Part shown: positions 50,397 to 60,632 of the stretch, in pieces
Numbering within the stretch: the first letter of the stretch is position 1
How the letters are laid out: each line of letters opens with the position of its first letter
From: Leucogyrophana mollusca
Lineage: Eukaryota > Basidiomycota > Agaricomycetes > Boletales
DNA length: 64,000 nucleotides
Reading direction: 5' to 3'
Assembly (NCBI GenBank): GCA_021014945.1
Contig: MU266356.1
Location: 123,727-187,726 of the forward strand
Translations under genes and position numbers: made by a program
Notes under the pieces: generated by a model
What the model saw: only the letters and a program-made list of their open reading frames with translations
Database searches by the model: none
Told to the model about the DNA's origin: nothing

Positions 50397-50747
50397 ACAG
50401 TTGGGCGACAACTTCAGATACTATGCAGATCGATATTAGGGCGTTTGTAAAGGTGCACATCTTTTATCATTGACGGGTAACCCTCTAGTCCTTCGTCGAG
50501 CTGACTGCAGGTTTGCGATACCCCTTTGGCTGCCGAAACCTTGCTTTAAACTTCGATACTATGGGGATTTGAAGGCTATTCATATTTGGGAGATAACAAG
50601 CAAAAAGGAGCGTGTTCGTGTAACTCGCGCACAAAGAGAAGAAACGGATACAAGTACATACATCATAAAAACCTGTCAGCTCTGCCTCTACGGGAGAATC
50701 CAGCTCAGGAATGCGTGTTTCGTCTTTCCCACTTCCTCAAACTAATT
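50397..50747. other. Intergenic, end of tandem unit
   Basis: This is the 3' flank of membrane protein 4 and the duplication edge. No gene seen. Confidence 0.4.
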
Positions 50748-52289
50748 CTAGAACAAATAAGATTCCTCGCCGACTCGCGCAGAGAATTGCGAGCTCAGGC
50801 CAAGACTCATCCACGACGCGCTCGCGTCCGAAGATGAGGTTCCGGCGGCTGCAACTGGCGGAAACGGAAATCCGACATCAGAAAGAGACTCCACGGAAGA
50901 CACCGACGACAGCGATAGCGTCGGAGAAGAAAGCCCAGACGACGACTGCGACCATGAATACTCCAATGCAAGCTCGGACGCCGTGCGTAGTATTATTTCG
51001 GGCTGCGGAGCTGGCGGGGAAGCGCGAGACGCGAAGGAGGACGAGAAGTCGAGTGTGGGAAGTACGAACGAGTCTGATACCGCTTCACTGTCCATATCAG
51101 GCGCGACCTCCTCGTTGTGTGGAGTCGGCGTCAGGCCCACACCGTAAGCCGATTCGGGGCGTATTTCAGCCTCGGACTCAAGGTCCATGCTTGATAATGA
51201 CGGGGACAGTAAGGGCGATGATGGGTGCTCCGTAGGACGTGTTTCCTCCAGCGCACACCAACCGGTGCCACTTTCCCCTATAACACTACGCACCCTGTCT
51301 GCAGTCCATCCTGCAAAGGTTACTCGGAGAATCGTACACTGTTTCTCTGTAGATTCATCGTAGTAATCACGAGGACCGTACGCGTACGCGTCAACACCTA
51401 CGCCCGGATCATCCCACACGTTCGCGGCATCGAGCCTTGCGAACAGCGACGACACGCGGAGGGAATGGGTGCGATGCAAGTGGTGTGTGGTTGCTACATC
51501 CGCAATCGGTAGAAGCGGGTGTGTAATGTCGATTGGCGAACCTGAGTGCGCGGAGAGGGGGAGACGGAATGTAGGGGTAGGGGCAAGGGGAACAAGGAGG
51601 TGGGTCGTTACTTGGGCGGACTGTGGTGCAGCGAAATAGTGCTCGAGTTCTTCCGCGGTTTCGGAAATGGAAAAGGTAAAAGGCTCCTCTTTGGTCTTTG
51701 GTTTGATCATTTCCCCGGACTTCTTCATTCTCTGATTTTCCTTCTTCCTGAAACGACGCTTGAGCTCCTTCTTCGTCTTGATGTCCCATTCGGCCTCCCA
51801 AAGCGCACGCGTGGCCACAGGAACATTGTCAACCAGGTTCTGGAATATAGGCCGGGCGGAGTGGAAGGATCGAGCCGAGCCGAGGCCGACATGGGCGACC
51901 GAGTTGGGAAGGGCAGGTGGCCGCGGAAGGCGTGGGGCGCTAAGTGGCTTGGAGAGTGCATGACGTACGGGGAAAGAAAGGTTCGACGTGATGGAGCTCG
52001 CATGACTGTGGAGAGGCCGAGCAAGCGTCTGGCTCGCAGAGGGCGATACAGAAGAGTGAGCTAGGCCAGGTGCTGTGAGGTGTGCGAAGAAGCGAGATAA
52101 GAGGGTGCGGGATTCATTGAATACTCGTTGTGTTGTAGATACCGAAGGTGGTGCGCGAGCGCGGGGTACAAAAGACGAGATGTGGAGGGACCGAGAGGTA
52201 GAGGACTGTGATACTGAGTGGGTTGCTAGTCCCTTTTGCACCCCAATGCCCTGTTTGAACTGTCGCGCGCCGTGCGAGACGGCAAACAT
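50748..52289 (-). CDS. Intronless 513-aa protein, probably mitochondrial
   Basis: This is a single frame from ATG 52289 (MFAVSHGARQFKQGIG) to TAG 50748. The first 150 residues are rich in Ser, Arg and Ala with almost no acidic residues, which suits a mitochondrial presequence. A conserved-looking core follows: VATRALWEAEWDIKTKKEL, a Lys/Arg stretch (RRFRKKENQRMKK), VTTHLLVPLAPTPTFRLPL, and VTFAGWTADRVRSVIG with GWCALEE. The last 130 residues are Ser-rich and poorly conserved in appearance. I cannot name the family. It differs from its neighbours in being intronless and of ordinary housekeeping character. It interrupts the membrane-protein array. Confidence 0.75.
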   Translation of the reverse strand: MFAVSHGARQFKQGIGVQKGLATHSVSQSSTSRSLHISSFVPRARAPPSVSTTQRVFNESRTLLSRFFAHLTAPGLAHSSVSPSASQTLARPLHSHASSITSNLSFPVRHALSKPLSAPRLPRPPALPNSVAHVGLGSARSFHSARPIFQNLVDNVPVATRALWEAEWDIKTKKELKRRFRKKENQRMKKSGEMIKPKTKEEPFTFSISETAEELEHYFAAPQSAQVTTHLLVPLAPTPTFRLPLSAHSGSPIDITHPLLPIADVATTHHLHRTHSLRVSSLFARLDAANVWDDPGVGVDAYAYGPRDYYDESTEKQCTILRVTFAGWTADRVRSVIGESGTGWCALEETRPTEHPSSPLLSPSLSSMDLESEAEIRPESAYGVGLTPTPHNEEVAPDMDSEAVSDSFVLPTLDFSSSFASRASPPAPQPEIILRTASELALEYSWSQSSSGLSSPTLSLSSVSSVESLSDVGFPFPPVAAAGTSSSDASASWMSLGLSSQFSARVGEESYLF

Positions 52290-52790
52290 CCTAAGCAGAG
52301 CTCAATCGGATGTTAGTATTTGTATTTGCTGCAGATGCTAAGAGTTTGGTGCAGCTGTAAGCAGATGGTGGAAGGAGGAAACCGTAATGCAGCGGAACTT
52401 TATGAATCTCCACATGTCGATGCCGTATTGGTGCCGTGCCGACGATATGCGTACTCTGTCCAACCAAGCCGGGTGTAGCCGAGCGTACTCGGCTATGCCC
52501 ACTTGCCCCTATAGGCTGCGGCGTGCACTACTAATACCGGTACGGTATACTCGATAAAAATGTGCAAGTACTGGTGGGTCGTGATCAGTGAGGTGCGGCG
52601 AACGCCACAACATGTTAAGGCATTGTATGAGTGACAAGTTACTTGAAGTGAACTTACTATCAGTGCAGCAAGTCTTACATTGGACTTCCGAGTCTCAGCC
52701 TGGGTGCTGAGCACGCAATCCATGATCCAAGTCATATGAACACCTGGACATACCGATCCGCCCGCAGCGAACGCTGTGGAAGGAACAACC
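52290..52790. promoter_or_regulatory. Divergent promoter region
   Basis: 501 bp lie between the divergent starts of the 513-aa gene (52289) and the glyoxalase-like gene (52791). No clear element beyond AT-rich patches was seen. Confidence 0.4.
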
Positions 52791-53815
52791 ATGTCGATCC
52801 CATCAACCAAGACCCTGGATCACATCGTTCATCTCACTCCTCCCGGAACAGTGGATGAAGTGTCCCGTCAGTTTCGAGATCTTGGCTTCAAGTACGTTCA
52901 CTGTAGACAATGCTGATGAATATCTGAATGTGTTGCAAGTGTGATCCCAGGAGGAACACATGCAGGAGGTCTCACCGCCAATGCGCTCGTCGTACGTTCA
53001 TATTGCTAAATGTCTCTGGACACACCATTCATTGTCGGATCTATATAGATCCTCCAAGATGGCGTCTACCTCGAGCTCATCTCATTCACCCACCCGGCCT
53101 CACATTACCCCCCAGGCTCGCCTGACCGTGCAAAGCGTGATGCTAACCCATGGGCATGGAAGTCCCTTGGATGGATCGACTACGCATTTTTAGGCTCATC
53201 TAAAGCCTCCATAGCAAATATCATAAACGACCGCGCAGGGACACACATATACGAACCCGAGGTCGAAGGCGGACGGGTGAGAGGGGACGGTAAGGTGCTG
53301 AAGTGGGTAATCAGCGCACCTGGAGAAGAGCTTGGAAGGGGGAGCACGCCGTTTTTCTGCGGGGATGTGACACCCAGAGAGCTGAGGGTGAGTCGCATGG
53401 CCCTGTTATTTGATCCTAGACGATGAGCTGAAGAATCCGTCGGCTTTAGGTTCCAATAGATCCGCCTTCCAACGCAGAGCACCCATCTGGTGTGCTTGGG
53501 ATCGCCTACGTCCGCGTTCTAGTTGGCAGAAAGGCCTTATCCGAGCTCTCCTCCCAGCTCCAATTCGTTGTAGGAGAAGAAGCTATATTAAAAACAAACA
53601 CACAGTTACAATGGGAGCTCAAGACGCCATCGGGGTCTGGAAGCACCCGAAATCCCAGACTAGTCCTCAGTATACCAACGAATGAGGAAGAAGAGGTGAG
53701 CCTGAAGGACCGGGGACCTGGGATTGCCGAGGTCGCGTTTTGGACAGGAGACGGGGGAAAAGCAGGGGAGGCAGTCACGCCGTATGGGAAGGTAGTGTGG
53801 CTTCGGCCAACGTAG
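52791..53815 (+). CDS. Glyoxalase-like domain protein
   Basis: Four exons are joined. The start MSIPSTKTLDHIVHLTPPG carries the LDHIVH opening of the glyoxalase-like fold (first metal-site His). The next exon gives VIPGGTHAGGLTANALV, then ILQDGVYLELISFTHPA, NPWAWKSLGWIDYAFLG, then VLKWVISAPGEE, TPFFCGD and VPIDPPSNAEHPSGVLGIAYV. This pattern fits the glyoxalase-like domain seen in many fungal proteins of unknown substrate. The stop is at 53813-53815. Cytosolic: no signal peptide. Length about 285 residues. The enzyme reaction is not established for this subgroup. Confidence 0.85.
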
Positions 53816-54190
53816 CTACTAACACAATTGATACCTTGGTTAGCAGCCAATGATTAATTGGTGGGAGCGTGTTTCTTCCTAGATGCGATGCGTTCCGCAC
53901 CGCTAAACGCCCTTCTCCCAAGAAAAAGACTGCGATGGATTGATTCGGTGCTGAAAATTAATTCGCATGTTTGACGGTGTGACAGAGTTGCCAGTGGAAG
54001 CCAAAACAAAGATAAAAGTCCAACTCGGAGGCGGAGTTTAGCATCCGTTAACCCACGTGGCACCCTCCGTTCCGTCGCGGTAACCCTCTCACTGGACTGT
54101 CACAGTCATTGTCAGCAAGCTCTCGACGGCCTGAAGGCTTCTAAAAGTCAACCTCGACCATATTTCTAAGTCGTTTCAGCCGAAACAGGC
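53816..54190. other. Intergenic, COX17 promoter
   Basis: This lies between two plus-strand genes. It presumably holds the COX17 promoter. Nothing else was seen. Confidence 0.4.
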
Positions 54191-54569
54191 ATGTTCGAAA
54201 GCGTAAGTCCCTTTTTCAAGGCAATTTGTCCTGGGCCAGCCTTCAATTCCACACAGATCACTTCCTGGTGGTCTCCTTCCCCACCACCACCGCCGAAGGA
54301 GAAATACGACCCAACGAACCCCAAGATGAACCCTCTGAATCCAAAGGGACTCAAGCCGTACGTGATTGGCTTTCAGCTCTCTTTCCCTGCCGCTAACAGC
54401 TGCATAACACACATGATGTGCCATCCTTTTGTGCAGATGCTGCGCCTGCCCAGAAACGAAGTCAGCGCGTGACGCGTGTTTCCTGGAAAAAGGCGGAGAA
54501 CAGGGCCAATGTGCAGAGCTCGTGCGGAAGCACGTCGAGTGCATGCGCGGCCTGGGCTTTGACCTATAA
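54191..54569 (+). CDS. COX17: Cytochrome c oxidase copper chaperone Cox17
   Basis: This three-exon gene is easily missed because its exons are short. Exon 1 (54191-54202) encodes only MFES. Exon 2 (54257-54357) gives a Pro-rich leader and [10 protein letters not shown], with the final Pro split. Exon 3 (54437-54569) gives [20 protein letters not shown] and on to [19 protein letters not shown]. The CCAC copper-binding Cys pair and the twin CX9C motifs ([11 protein letters not shown] and [11 protein letters not shown]) are complete. The protein carries Cu(I) to Sco1 and Cox11 in the mitochondrial intermembrane space, imported through the Mia40 pathway. The length, about 80 residues, is normal for fungi with an extended N-terminus. 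Confidence 0.96.
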
Positions 54570-54984
54570 CACCGCCTTGCTTGCTCATCGGCACGGTACA
54601 CCTCTAGAGGTTTGTCTGGCCATGTTGTTCAAAGATCTATCGTACTGATCCTTCCCTTCAACTAGCGTAGACTAGCGCGCCCACAACATTCCTGTTGCAT
54701 TTCTGTCTACTACTAACTCATAGTAATCCATCCCATCTCAGTTTTATTCATGCCATGTGTTCTGAAAAATACCCAGGCAAGCAACCGACGATATATCTGC
54801 TCTCAATCTATCCACCCTTGAAGCTTCTTTACACGTAGCAGTCTGCCGCAGCAGTGCCCTCTAAATACACGGTATAGTCATGGTATAATCGAACAGTGGG
54901 CTCAGAGGATATCAAGATGGACGAGAGGAGAGCATGACGCAGGACCAAGAAATATCCGCAAATAAACATGATGATTGTGATGTC
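54570..54984. other. Intergenic, COX17 3' flank
   Basis: This is the convergent 3' space between COX17 and membrane protein 5. No gene seen. Confidence 0.4.
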
Positions 54985-56356
54985 TCACATCCGTCGATGG
55001 GCTTGCCCGTTTTCCATCCGTTCCTCAGAGGCATAACTTGGAGGCGCCAAAGTCGTCGACGCCCCTACAGTCGCCCAGCCGAAAGAGCCTGGCCTGCCCA
55101 CACCGACAGTGCCAGGTTCTTGATGCGTGAGCATTCTCTCCATGATATGCAAGATGGTTCCCGATGGCACGTTGCCTCGCTGTAAATCGTTAATGAAATC
55201 CGCTTGCTCGTCGGTCAGCGGGCGGCGGTACATTTGGTGTGATGGTGTGAATGTGGGGAGTTCTTGTGACGACCGTTCAAGTAATTGTTCTGGCCTTGAA
55301 GGTTGAGGTAATTGGTCCTCAACTTGGTCGGGTGCGAGAGGGGCATAGGTGCTCCCACCGCGCTTGGGGAGGAGCACGGATGGTAAGGGAGCGGGTGGTG
55401 TGGTAGGTGCTGTCGACGCCATGATGCTTTCAGTCACCTTTGGAGCACCACTAGAGTTTATATCTACGGCAGGGGTCTTCGGGTCCGGACCGGATGCTCT
55501 GTTGTTTTTGCGTCGTCTTAAGTAAAGGACGACGCTGACAACAATAGCGACGATGGCTGAACAGCCTACCGCCACACCAGTGATTGTACCAACATCTGAG
55601 CTATAGGGAGTCAAGTTTAGCAAATATTGCCTAGCAATGAGCTTCGAAGAGCTTACTTGGATGGTGAGGACGAAATAGGCGAAGTGTGTGCAGATGATGT
55701 AGGTGTGGAGGAAGGTGTGGATGTGAAGGGAGTTGTGGATGTGGAGGGAGTTGTGGATGCGGAGGGGGTTGTGGATGTGGAGGGAGTTGTGGATGTGGAG
55801 GGAACCGTGAACTGGGCCTGTACGGATGGGGAAGAGGGTGTTGGTACTAGCACGGGAATTCCAAGTAATTGAGTAGCGGGGTCGTCTCCTTGTGAATAGT
55901 ATGCCATTCTGGACCGGACCGATCTTGGCGGTCAAGCAGGTGACGTACCGCTGGACTCTGTGACGGGTGGAACCCTTGGGTGGGTTGAATAAGCGGCTTC
56001 TATAGGCAAAATCGAGCTGGTCAATCGAACACTTCCATCGTGATGATACAACAGCCCGGTGAAGCCAGGTACGTGGTATGAAGAATACAGGAGTATCGTG
56101 TTTCCCAAGGCGACGGGGATATCAACTGTTCGTGTTAAATGATTTCTGGTATGGAATTCATTGGTCACTGGCAAGCTGAATTGTTAGCTGCTCGAACGGT
56201 GTGAGACCAGTCGTTAGCCCCTCTCGAGCCAGAGCAGACTAAGGCAAAAAGCACTTCCCATACAGACTCGAGCATGGGCTGACTTGGGGTAGGTCCTTCG
56301 AGGAATACCTCAACCTGCCAGCACGGAGCACTTTTCGTAGAATCTCCCAGCTCCAA
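54985..56356 (-). CDS. Membrane protein 5 of the family, minus strand
   Basis: The tail exon ends at 54985 and the gene reads leftwards. Ectodomain-like exons include KSAPCWQVEVFLEG (near 56300) and VTNEFHTRNHLTRTVDIPVALG followed by NTILLYSSYHVPG (near 56050-56170). The stalk is a Thr/Ser/Pro repeat (five 18-bp units at 55711-55800). The transmembrane helix reads VGTITGVAVGCSAIVAIVVSV, with stop-transfer RRRKNNR. The tail has LTDEQADFINDLQRGNV, ILHIMERMLTHQE, APPSYASEE (PPxY) and the ending GQAHRRM. The 5' end is not resolved; further ectodomain exons probably extend towards 57000, where the minus strand reads DLDWHPSTGTAVQVGGD. Confidence 0.65.
55711..55800 (-). repeat. 18-bp coding minisatellite in the stalk
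   Basis: Five tandem 18-bp units, the last four nearly identical (GGAGTTGTGGATGTGGAG on the plus strand), encode a repeated STSTTP-type hexapeptide on the minus strand in the stalk of membrane protein 5. The period is a multiple of three, so length changes keep frame. Confidence 0.9.
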
Positions 56357-57266
56357 GTGCTGTAAGTATAGAACAAGGATGAAACAAATCTTGACGGCCT
56401 AGGGTTGAATCAGATCAGTAGCTACGTCACGGGCAGGCTGTTAGTGGCCTACACACGACGTATACAGTGTACTGGCCAACTGGCCAACTTGTCGGCTTCG
56501 CAAAGCCCGCAAGAGATCTCCAGGAAAATCCCAGTTCTTCTCCATGACAGCAAGGGCGACCATGAATCATCTGGTGATAACGGGTCCAGTAAAAGACGGA
56601 TAGGTGCGGGTGAGCTGAACCACTGTGCGCATAACCTGAGATATCAGCACCGTAAAGCAAGCTAACTTGTTACAATGGCACGTTAGTTTGTGGTCGATAG
56701 AACACTCAACTAATTGGAGATCATGATGGCATGATGACTTATTGCTGTTGGGCGCTTTCTCTTCAAATATCTCCTCCAACTTGGACAGCTGTACCTGTGG
56801 AAGGATGCCAGTCGAGATCTTTTGGTGGTTCTTGTGTTGAGAGGGCTCGCCGGCTCGGGTTTCGCTGGATATCGGTTGATCTGTTGTTGCGAGTTACTTA
56901 TCCGTGGAGGAAGTGTATCGAGTACTAGCATAGAACAATAGAAACACATCACTGGGATTGAACCAGTTGGGAGCACATCTGAGATGCTGTTCCGGAATTT
57001 GTGCAAGAGCTGACCTCCAGAAGCGGAAACAATAGGAAGTTAATTATGTAATGACTATCATCGGCATCTTCCAACGAGCAAGTGCTGTGACAGGAAAGCA
57101 CGTCAGAGATCTGCTATCCTTCCAGCACCTTCATCGACACGTGGATGATAGATGTCTGATGTGGTGTAAAGTGAATGACAGTGACCGAAAGGGAGAGGTT
57201 CCGAATTCTACACTGCAATAGCCATAAAGACCCAACGCCCGCATTCTAACGTGCCACATCCTCAGC

Positions 57267-58270
57267 TCACTCATTTACGATAACCCGTTCTTCCGAAACG
57301 TAGCTCGGAGGAGCTGATACCATCGAGGTGGTCCTTCTACTCGATCCACCAGGAGGAGAGCCCGGTTCGTCTTCATCATCAACAACGCTGGGTTCCTGAC
57401 GAGCTAGCATCCTCTCCATGATATGCAAGATAGCACGCGATGGCATGTTGCCAGCTTGTAAGTCGTTGATAAAATCCGCTTGCTCGTCTGTCAGCAAACG
57501 GCCGAACATTTGCTGCGGTGGCGCGAATGTAGGAAGCTCTTGTGAGGAGTCGGACGCCATTTTCGACATGGAAGGGTGGGGCGACTGGTCTTCGGCTCGA
57601 TCTGGCGCCATCTCTGGCGGTATCTGAATGACTGTCCCGTTGCGAGGATCTAGATTTTCTGGCGGTGTCTGAATGAATGTCCCGTTGCGAGGATCTAGAT
57701 TTTTTCCGACGGATCTTTTGCGTTTGTATCGTCGAAAGTACAGGATTAAAATCACAAATGCAAGGATGGCTAAACCGCCCGCCACCGCGCCGGCGATAAT
57801 CCCAACGTCGGAGCTAGGTAAAATGGCGGTTAGAGAAAAGACGCAATACTATTATCGAATTGTAGAGAAACTTACTGAGGCGCCGAGGATAGGGTGGAGG
57901 ATGTAGGTGAAATATAGGGAGCGGATGGGGAAGGAGGGGATGTGATATAAGGAGTGGGTGACCTGGATGGGGTGGATGAGCTAAATAGAGTGGCCGAACC
58001 AGATATGTCGTATGGTGGGGGTGGGGTGAGTGAGGTGAATAAAAAAGTAAAACTTGGGGCGGAAGTGGAATCAATGCGACTGGCGAGGTTAGAAGTAGTG
58101 GACGCGGAGGCCTCCTCAACCGAAATTCTGGATAAAGCGGACGAAAGTTCACTAAGGAAGATGCTATCGTCCATCGAGATAGTACTTTCTCCCAATGTGA
58201 AGGTACCTTCGACAAACGAGAGGGTGTCTTCACCCATATTGAGGCTAGTTGCTAGTGTCACAACTACCAA
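57267..58270 (-). CDS. Membrane protein 6 of the family
   Basis: The stalk exon (57872-58270) is rich in Ser, Thr and Pro (SLTPPPPYDISGSATLFSSS). After an intron the transmembrane helix VGIIAGAVAGGLAILAFVI and the stop-transfer FRRYKRKR follow. The tail contains a 15-residue tandem repeat of NLDPRNGT-type sequence (57613-57702), then LTDEQADFINDLQAGNM, ILHIMERMLARQE and APPSYVSEE (PPxY), ending VIVNE. No signal peptide is in this part. Ectodomain exons probably lie further along the minus strand at 58300-59100, where homologous stretches (GNCSMFRLRGVC, SSVMKS) are visible in copy 7, but I cannot join them. The tail module is intact in this copy. Confidence 0.65.
57613..57702 (-). repeat. 45-bp tandem repeat in tail of membrane protein 6
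   Basis: Two adjacent 45-bp units differ by a few substitutions. They encode a duplicated 15-residue segment with DPRNGT and a Pro-Pro-Glu end. Absent from copy 7, so it arose after the segmental duplication. Confidence 0.85.
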
Positions 58271-59104
58271 TTAAACAAGTCAGAGCCCGGCAACGATAGA
58301 GTGCGTTTAAAGCATGCCCACCTGCCATTCCGTAGTAAGCTGAGGCGAGTGCAAATCAGCGTGGTGGTTAGGCAATAGTGGGAGGATATGCGATGCACAC
58401 AACGCGGTTCGCCCTGAGGAAGAAGTCAGAGAAAGTTCATCTATCAAGCTATGCACATGAAGAGTACTCCGATCACTGCTTCGATGAACCAAGGCGGCAT
58501 GGTTGGAGCATCGAGATTTCATGACTGATGAAGATGTCAGATATTCTCGTCCAGAGATTGATTTGCGAGTCTTGCATGTATTCTTGAGGGAGAGATCATT
58601 TGTCGCAGCCAGTGAAGTACTGACCAATCAGAACACTCTGGCGGAAGTAGGAGCACGCCTTCCTTGTTCTCCCTCCAAAGCTTATTACGCGTTCGTGGTA
58701 GCACTTATTAAGTTCTGCACTGCAGATGGTTATCCAGGCAACGAAAAATACGAGACTTCATCCAGTGCCAGGTGCACTGAAGACGGAGGCCCTGAAACGA
58801 GATCAATTATGAGCCCACGCATAAAAGCTAAAAAACGAAATGCATTACCCAGCTCGAAGTATATCATGATGACTTGTTGGTGTGGAGCATGTGCGAGGTA
58901 TATGCATACGCCTCTAAGCCGAAACATCGAACAGTTTCCCCTGGAATTGACAACCCAAGTAATCAAGCCTGGGAGTCTGAAGGCGGCCATCAGTGATGAA
59001 TCCGTGACACCGTTTAAATGTTGCAAAAGGAAGGTGATATTAGTTGTAAAGAACGTCTTTTCTGTAGGCACACCACAAATGCATCTCTTCGAGCCCCAAC
59101 TAAC

Positions 59105-59420
59105 TGCCTACCGCGCCGCATACTCATAACTGGGAGGCGCCAACCGGATCATCCCCCCGGACCCCAACGTCGAATCCTGAACATGGGCATTAGGATCTGC
59201 TACCATTCTTCAATGACACACAGGATGATTGACGCCTGCACGTTGTTGGTGTACAGTCTGCGCAAAGTGGGCTTGCTCCGGCGCCAATGATGCCGTGGGA
59301 GGCAAGGGAGTGGCGGGGGAGTTTCTGTGGATCCGGAAGACAGGGTGGTCATTTGAGGACCTGTTCGGCTCCGGCGAATGCAAGAGCCAAGGCAGACTTC
59401 CGGTCTGAGACTCGCAAGCG
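59105..59420 (-). pseudogene. Broken second tail gene (LTPEQA-type)
   Basis: On the minus strand this is homologous to the frame at 62264-62545. It has ASLAPEQAHFAQT in one frame and RLYTNNVQASIILCVIEEW in another, then a stop, so there is a frameshift and an in-frame stop. The APPSYEY (PPxY) ending is retained. It is the equivalent of the intact tail gene in the next unit, now decayed. Confidence 0.7.
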
Positions 59421-59899
59421 TGTTTGGTGAGATGGGTATGCTAAAAGCGCGTTGTCATATGCCGGGATGTCCCCACGCACCAGTCCCAGCGCATGAGGGC
59501 TCTGTCACCCATTAAAATTTAAGACGAGCATGCGCGTGGAGAGCATGACGGGTGCGGATGCCGTTTAGAAGACCAGCAAGTCGTTGATCGTAAGGAGGAG
59601 GAGGGAGGAGGAGATGTGGGAGTGGGTGGTACGAGGGACGTCGAGGCCGAGTCCTAACTGGGCATACCAAATGAAACGACGTGAGACGCACCTAAGCTGC
59701 CTCATATCCAGGTCTCAGCCTGATGCTCTTTTTCCGCTCCTGTGACATTGGCCATCTTGCACTTCGCGTCGTGGGGAGTTGGCAGGTGTTGAAATAGGTG
59801 GTGGTGTTAAAAAAGGTGAGAGCGGGCTCGGGAGCGACAAGATATTCGCGACATTAACGTGCGGAAAACGTTGCGAGTTGCCTAACGTACTTGAAAGTT

Positions 59900-60320
59900 G
59901 AAGTCGTCGGGGGCTCTGAGTGCTGTTAAGGTGGTATGTAGCTCGGATTTCAGAGTTTTCCAGAGTGACGGAATTGAATTATCCGGAGGAGTAACAGGTG
60001 ACTTGTCACCGAACAGAGTAAGTCATCATGCCATCATGACAGGCCTCCAGCTAATATGCCATCGTAACAAGTTACCCTAAGCTTCACGGTTTTGATTTTT
60101 CTAATTTTGCGCACAGCAGCGATCCAGTTCAAGCGCATCTGTTCATCTTTTGCTGAAACAGTCACTATTAGTAATTGTTTGATGCGTCGCCCTTGCGATT
60201 ATAGAACAGAGCTACAATTTTCCGTGAAATTTCTTGCAGGAAGCCGACGAGTTGGGCAGTACGCGGTGCTGTGTGGGCTATTCCTACTAGTTCGATCCGG
60301 GGGGAATAAAAGTGAGCCTT
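59900..60320 (+). other. Inverted ectodomain fragment of the family
   Basis: The plus strand carries stretches homologous to the minus strand of the region 56480-56830 upstream of membrane protein 5. Examples are SDFRVFQSDGIELSGG (near 59940-59990), the AAGTCATCATGCCATCATGA run (60021-60040), the TGCGCACAG segment (60108-60116), and the ATTTCTTGCAGGAAGCCGACGAGTTGG run (60230-60256). They are in the opposite orientation to the tail genes around them. A similar fragment lies at about 63080-63440. Confidence 0.65.
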
Positions 60321-60632
60321 CCGAATGTTGCGATTCGAAGCACTTCAAACCCCTGAGCGCTCAAGTATTCAAGCTGCTGTTCCACACGGAGGTCCACTGG
60401 CTGAATCCAGCATTTTCTTGCTGAGGATATTGCATCTTACAACGAGCAAGTGATATGAAAGCACGTCAGAGATCTGCTACCCTTCCAGCACCTTCATCAT
60501 CGGCAACGTGATGTGAACGATAGATGTCTGCTATGGCGTAAAGTGGGTGGCGGTGACTGGATACAGGGAGGGATTCCGGAAACTACATATTGGAGTCGCC
60601 GTAAAGTCTCAACGTTTTAGCACGACACATCC

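Larger units (their letters stand above)
46930..50530 (+). repeat. Tandem segmental duplication, about 1.85 kb units
   Basis: Sequence from about 46930 recurs from about 48755: the same run of TTTGGCTG(T/C)CCTATACAT, GATACATTTTTAGTCCCC, TTATTCCCTAGGTCC and AGACGGAAGCTAACA elements in the same order. It continues through the membrane-protein tail exon ending at 48501 and 50396 respectively. A third start (CCCTTTGGCTGCC) near 50515 marks the end of the second unit. Units carry membrane proteins 3 and 4. Confidence 0.8.

Noticed and set aside
50748..52064. Plus-strand frames across the 513-aa gene (50711-51235, 51546-52064)
   Set aside because: Antisense shadows rich in Arg/Gly; the minus strand has one continuous 513-codon frame.
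55711..55800. CRISPR-like array
   Set aside because: Direct 18-bp units without spacers, in a coding stalk of a eukaryotic gene.
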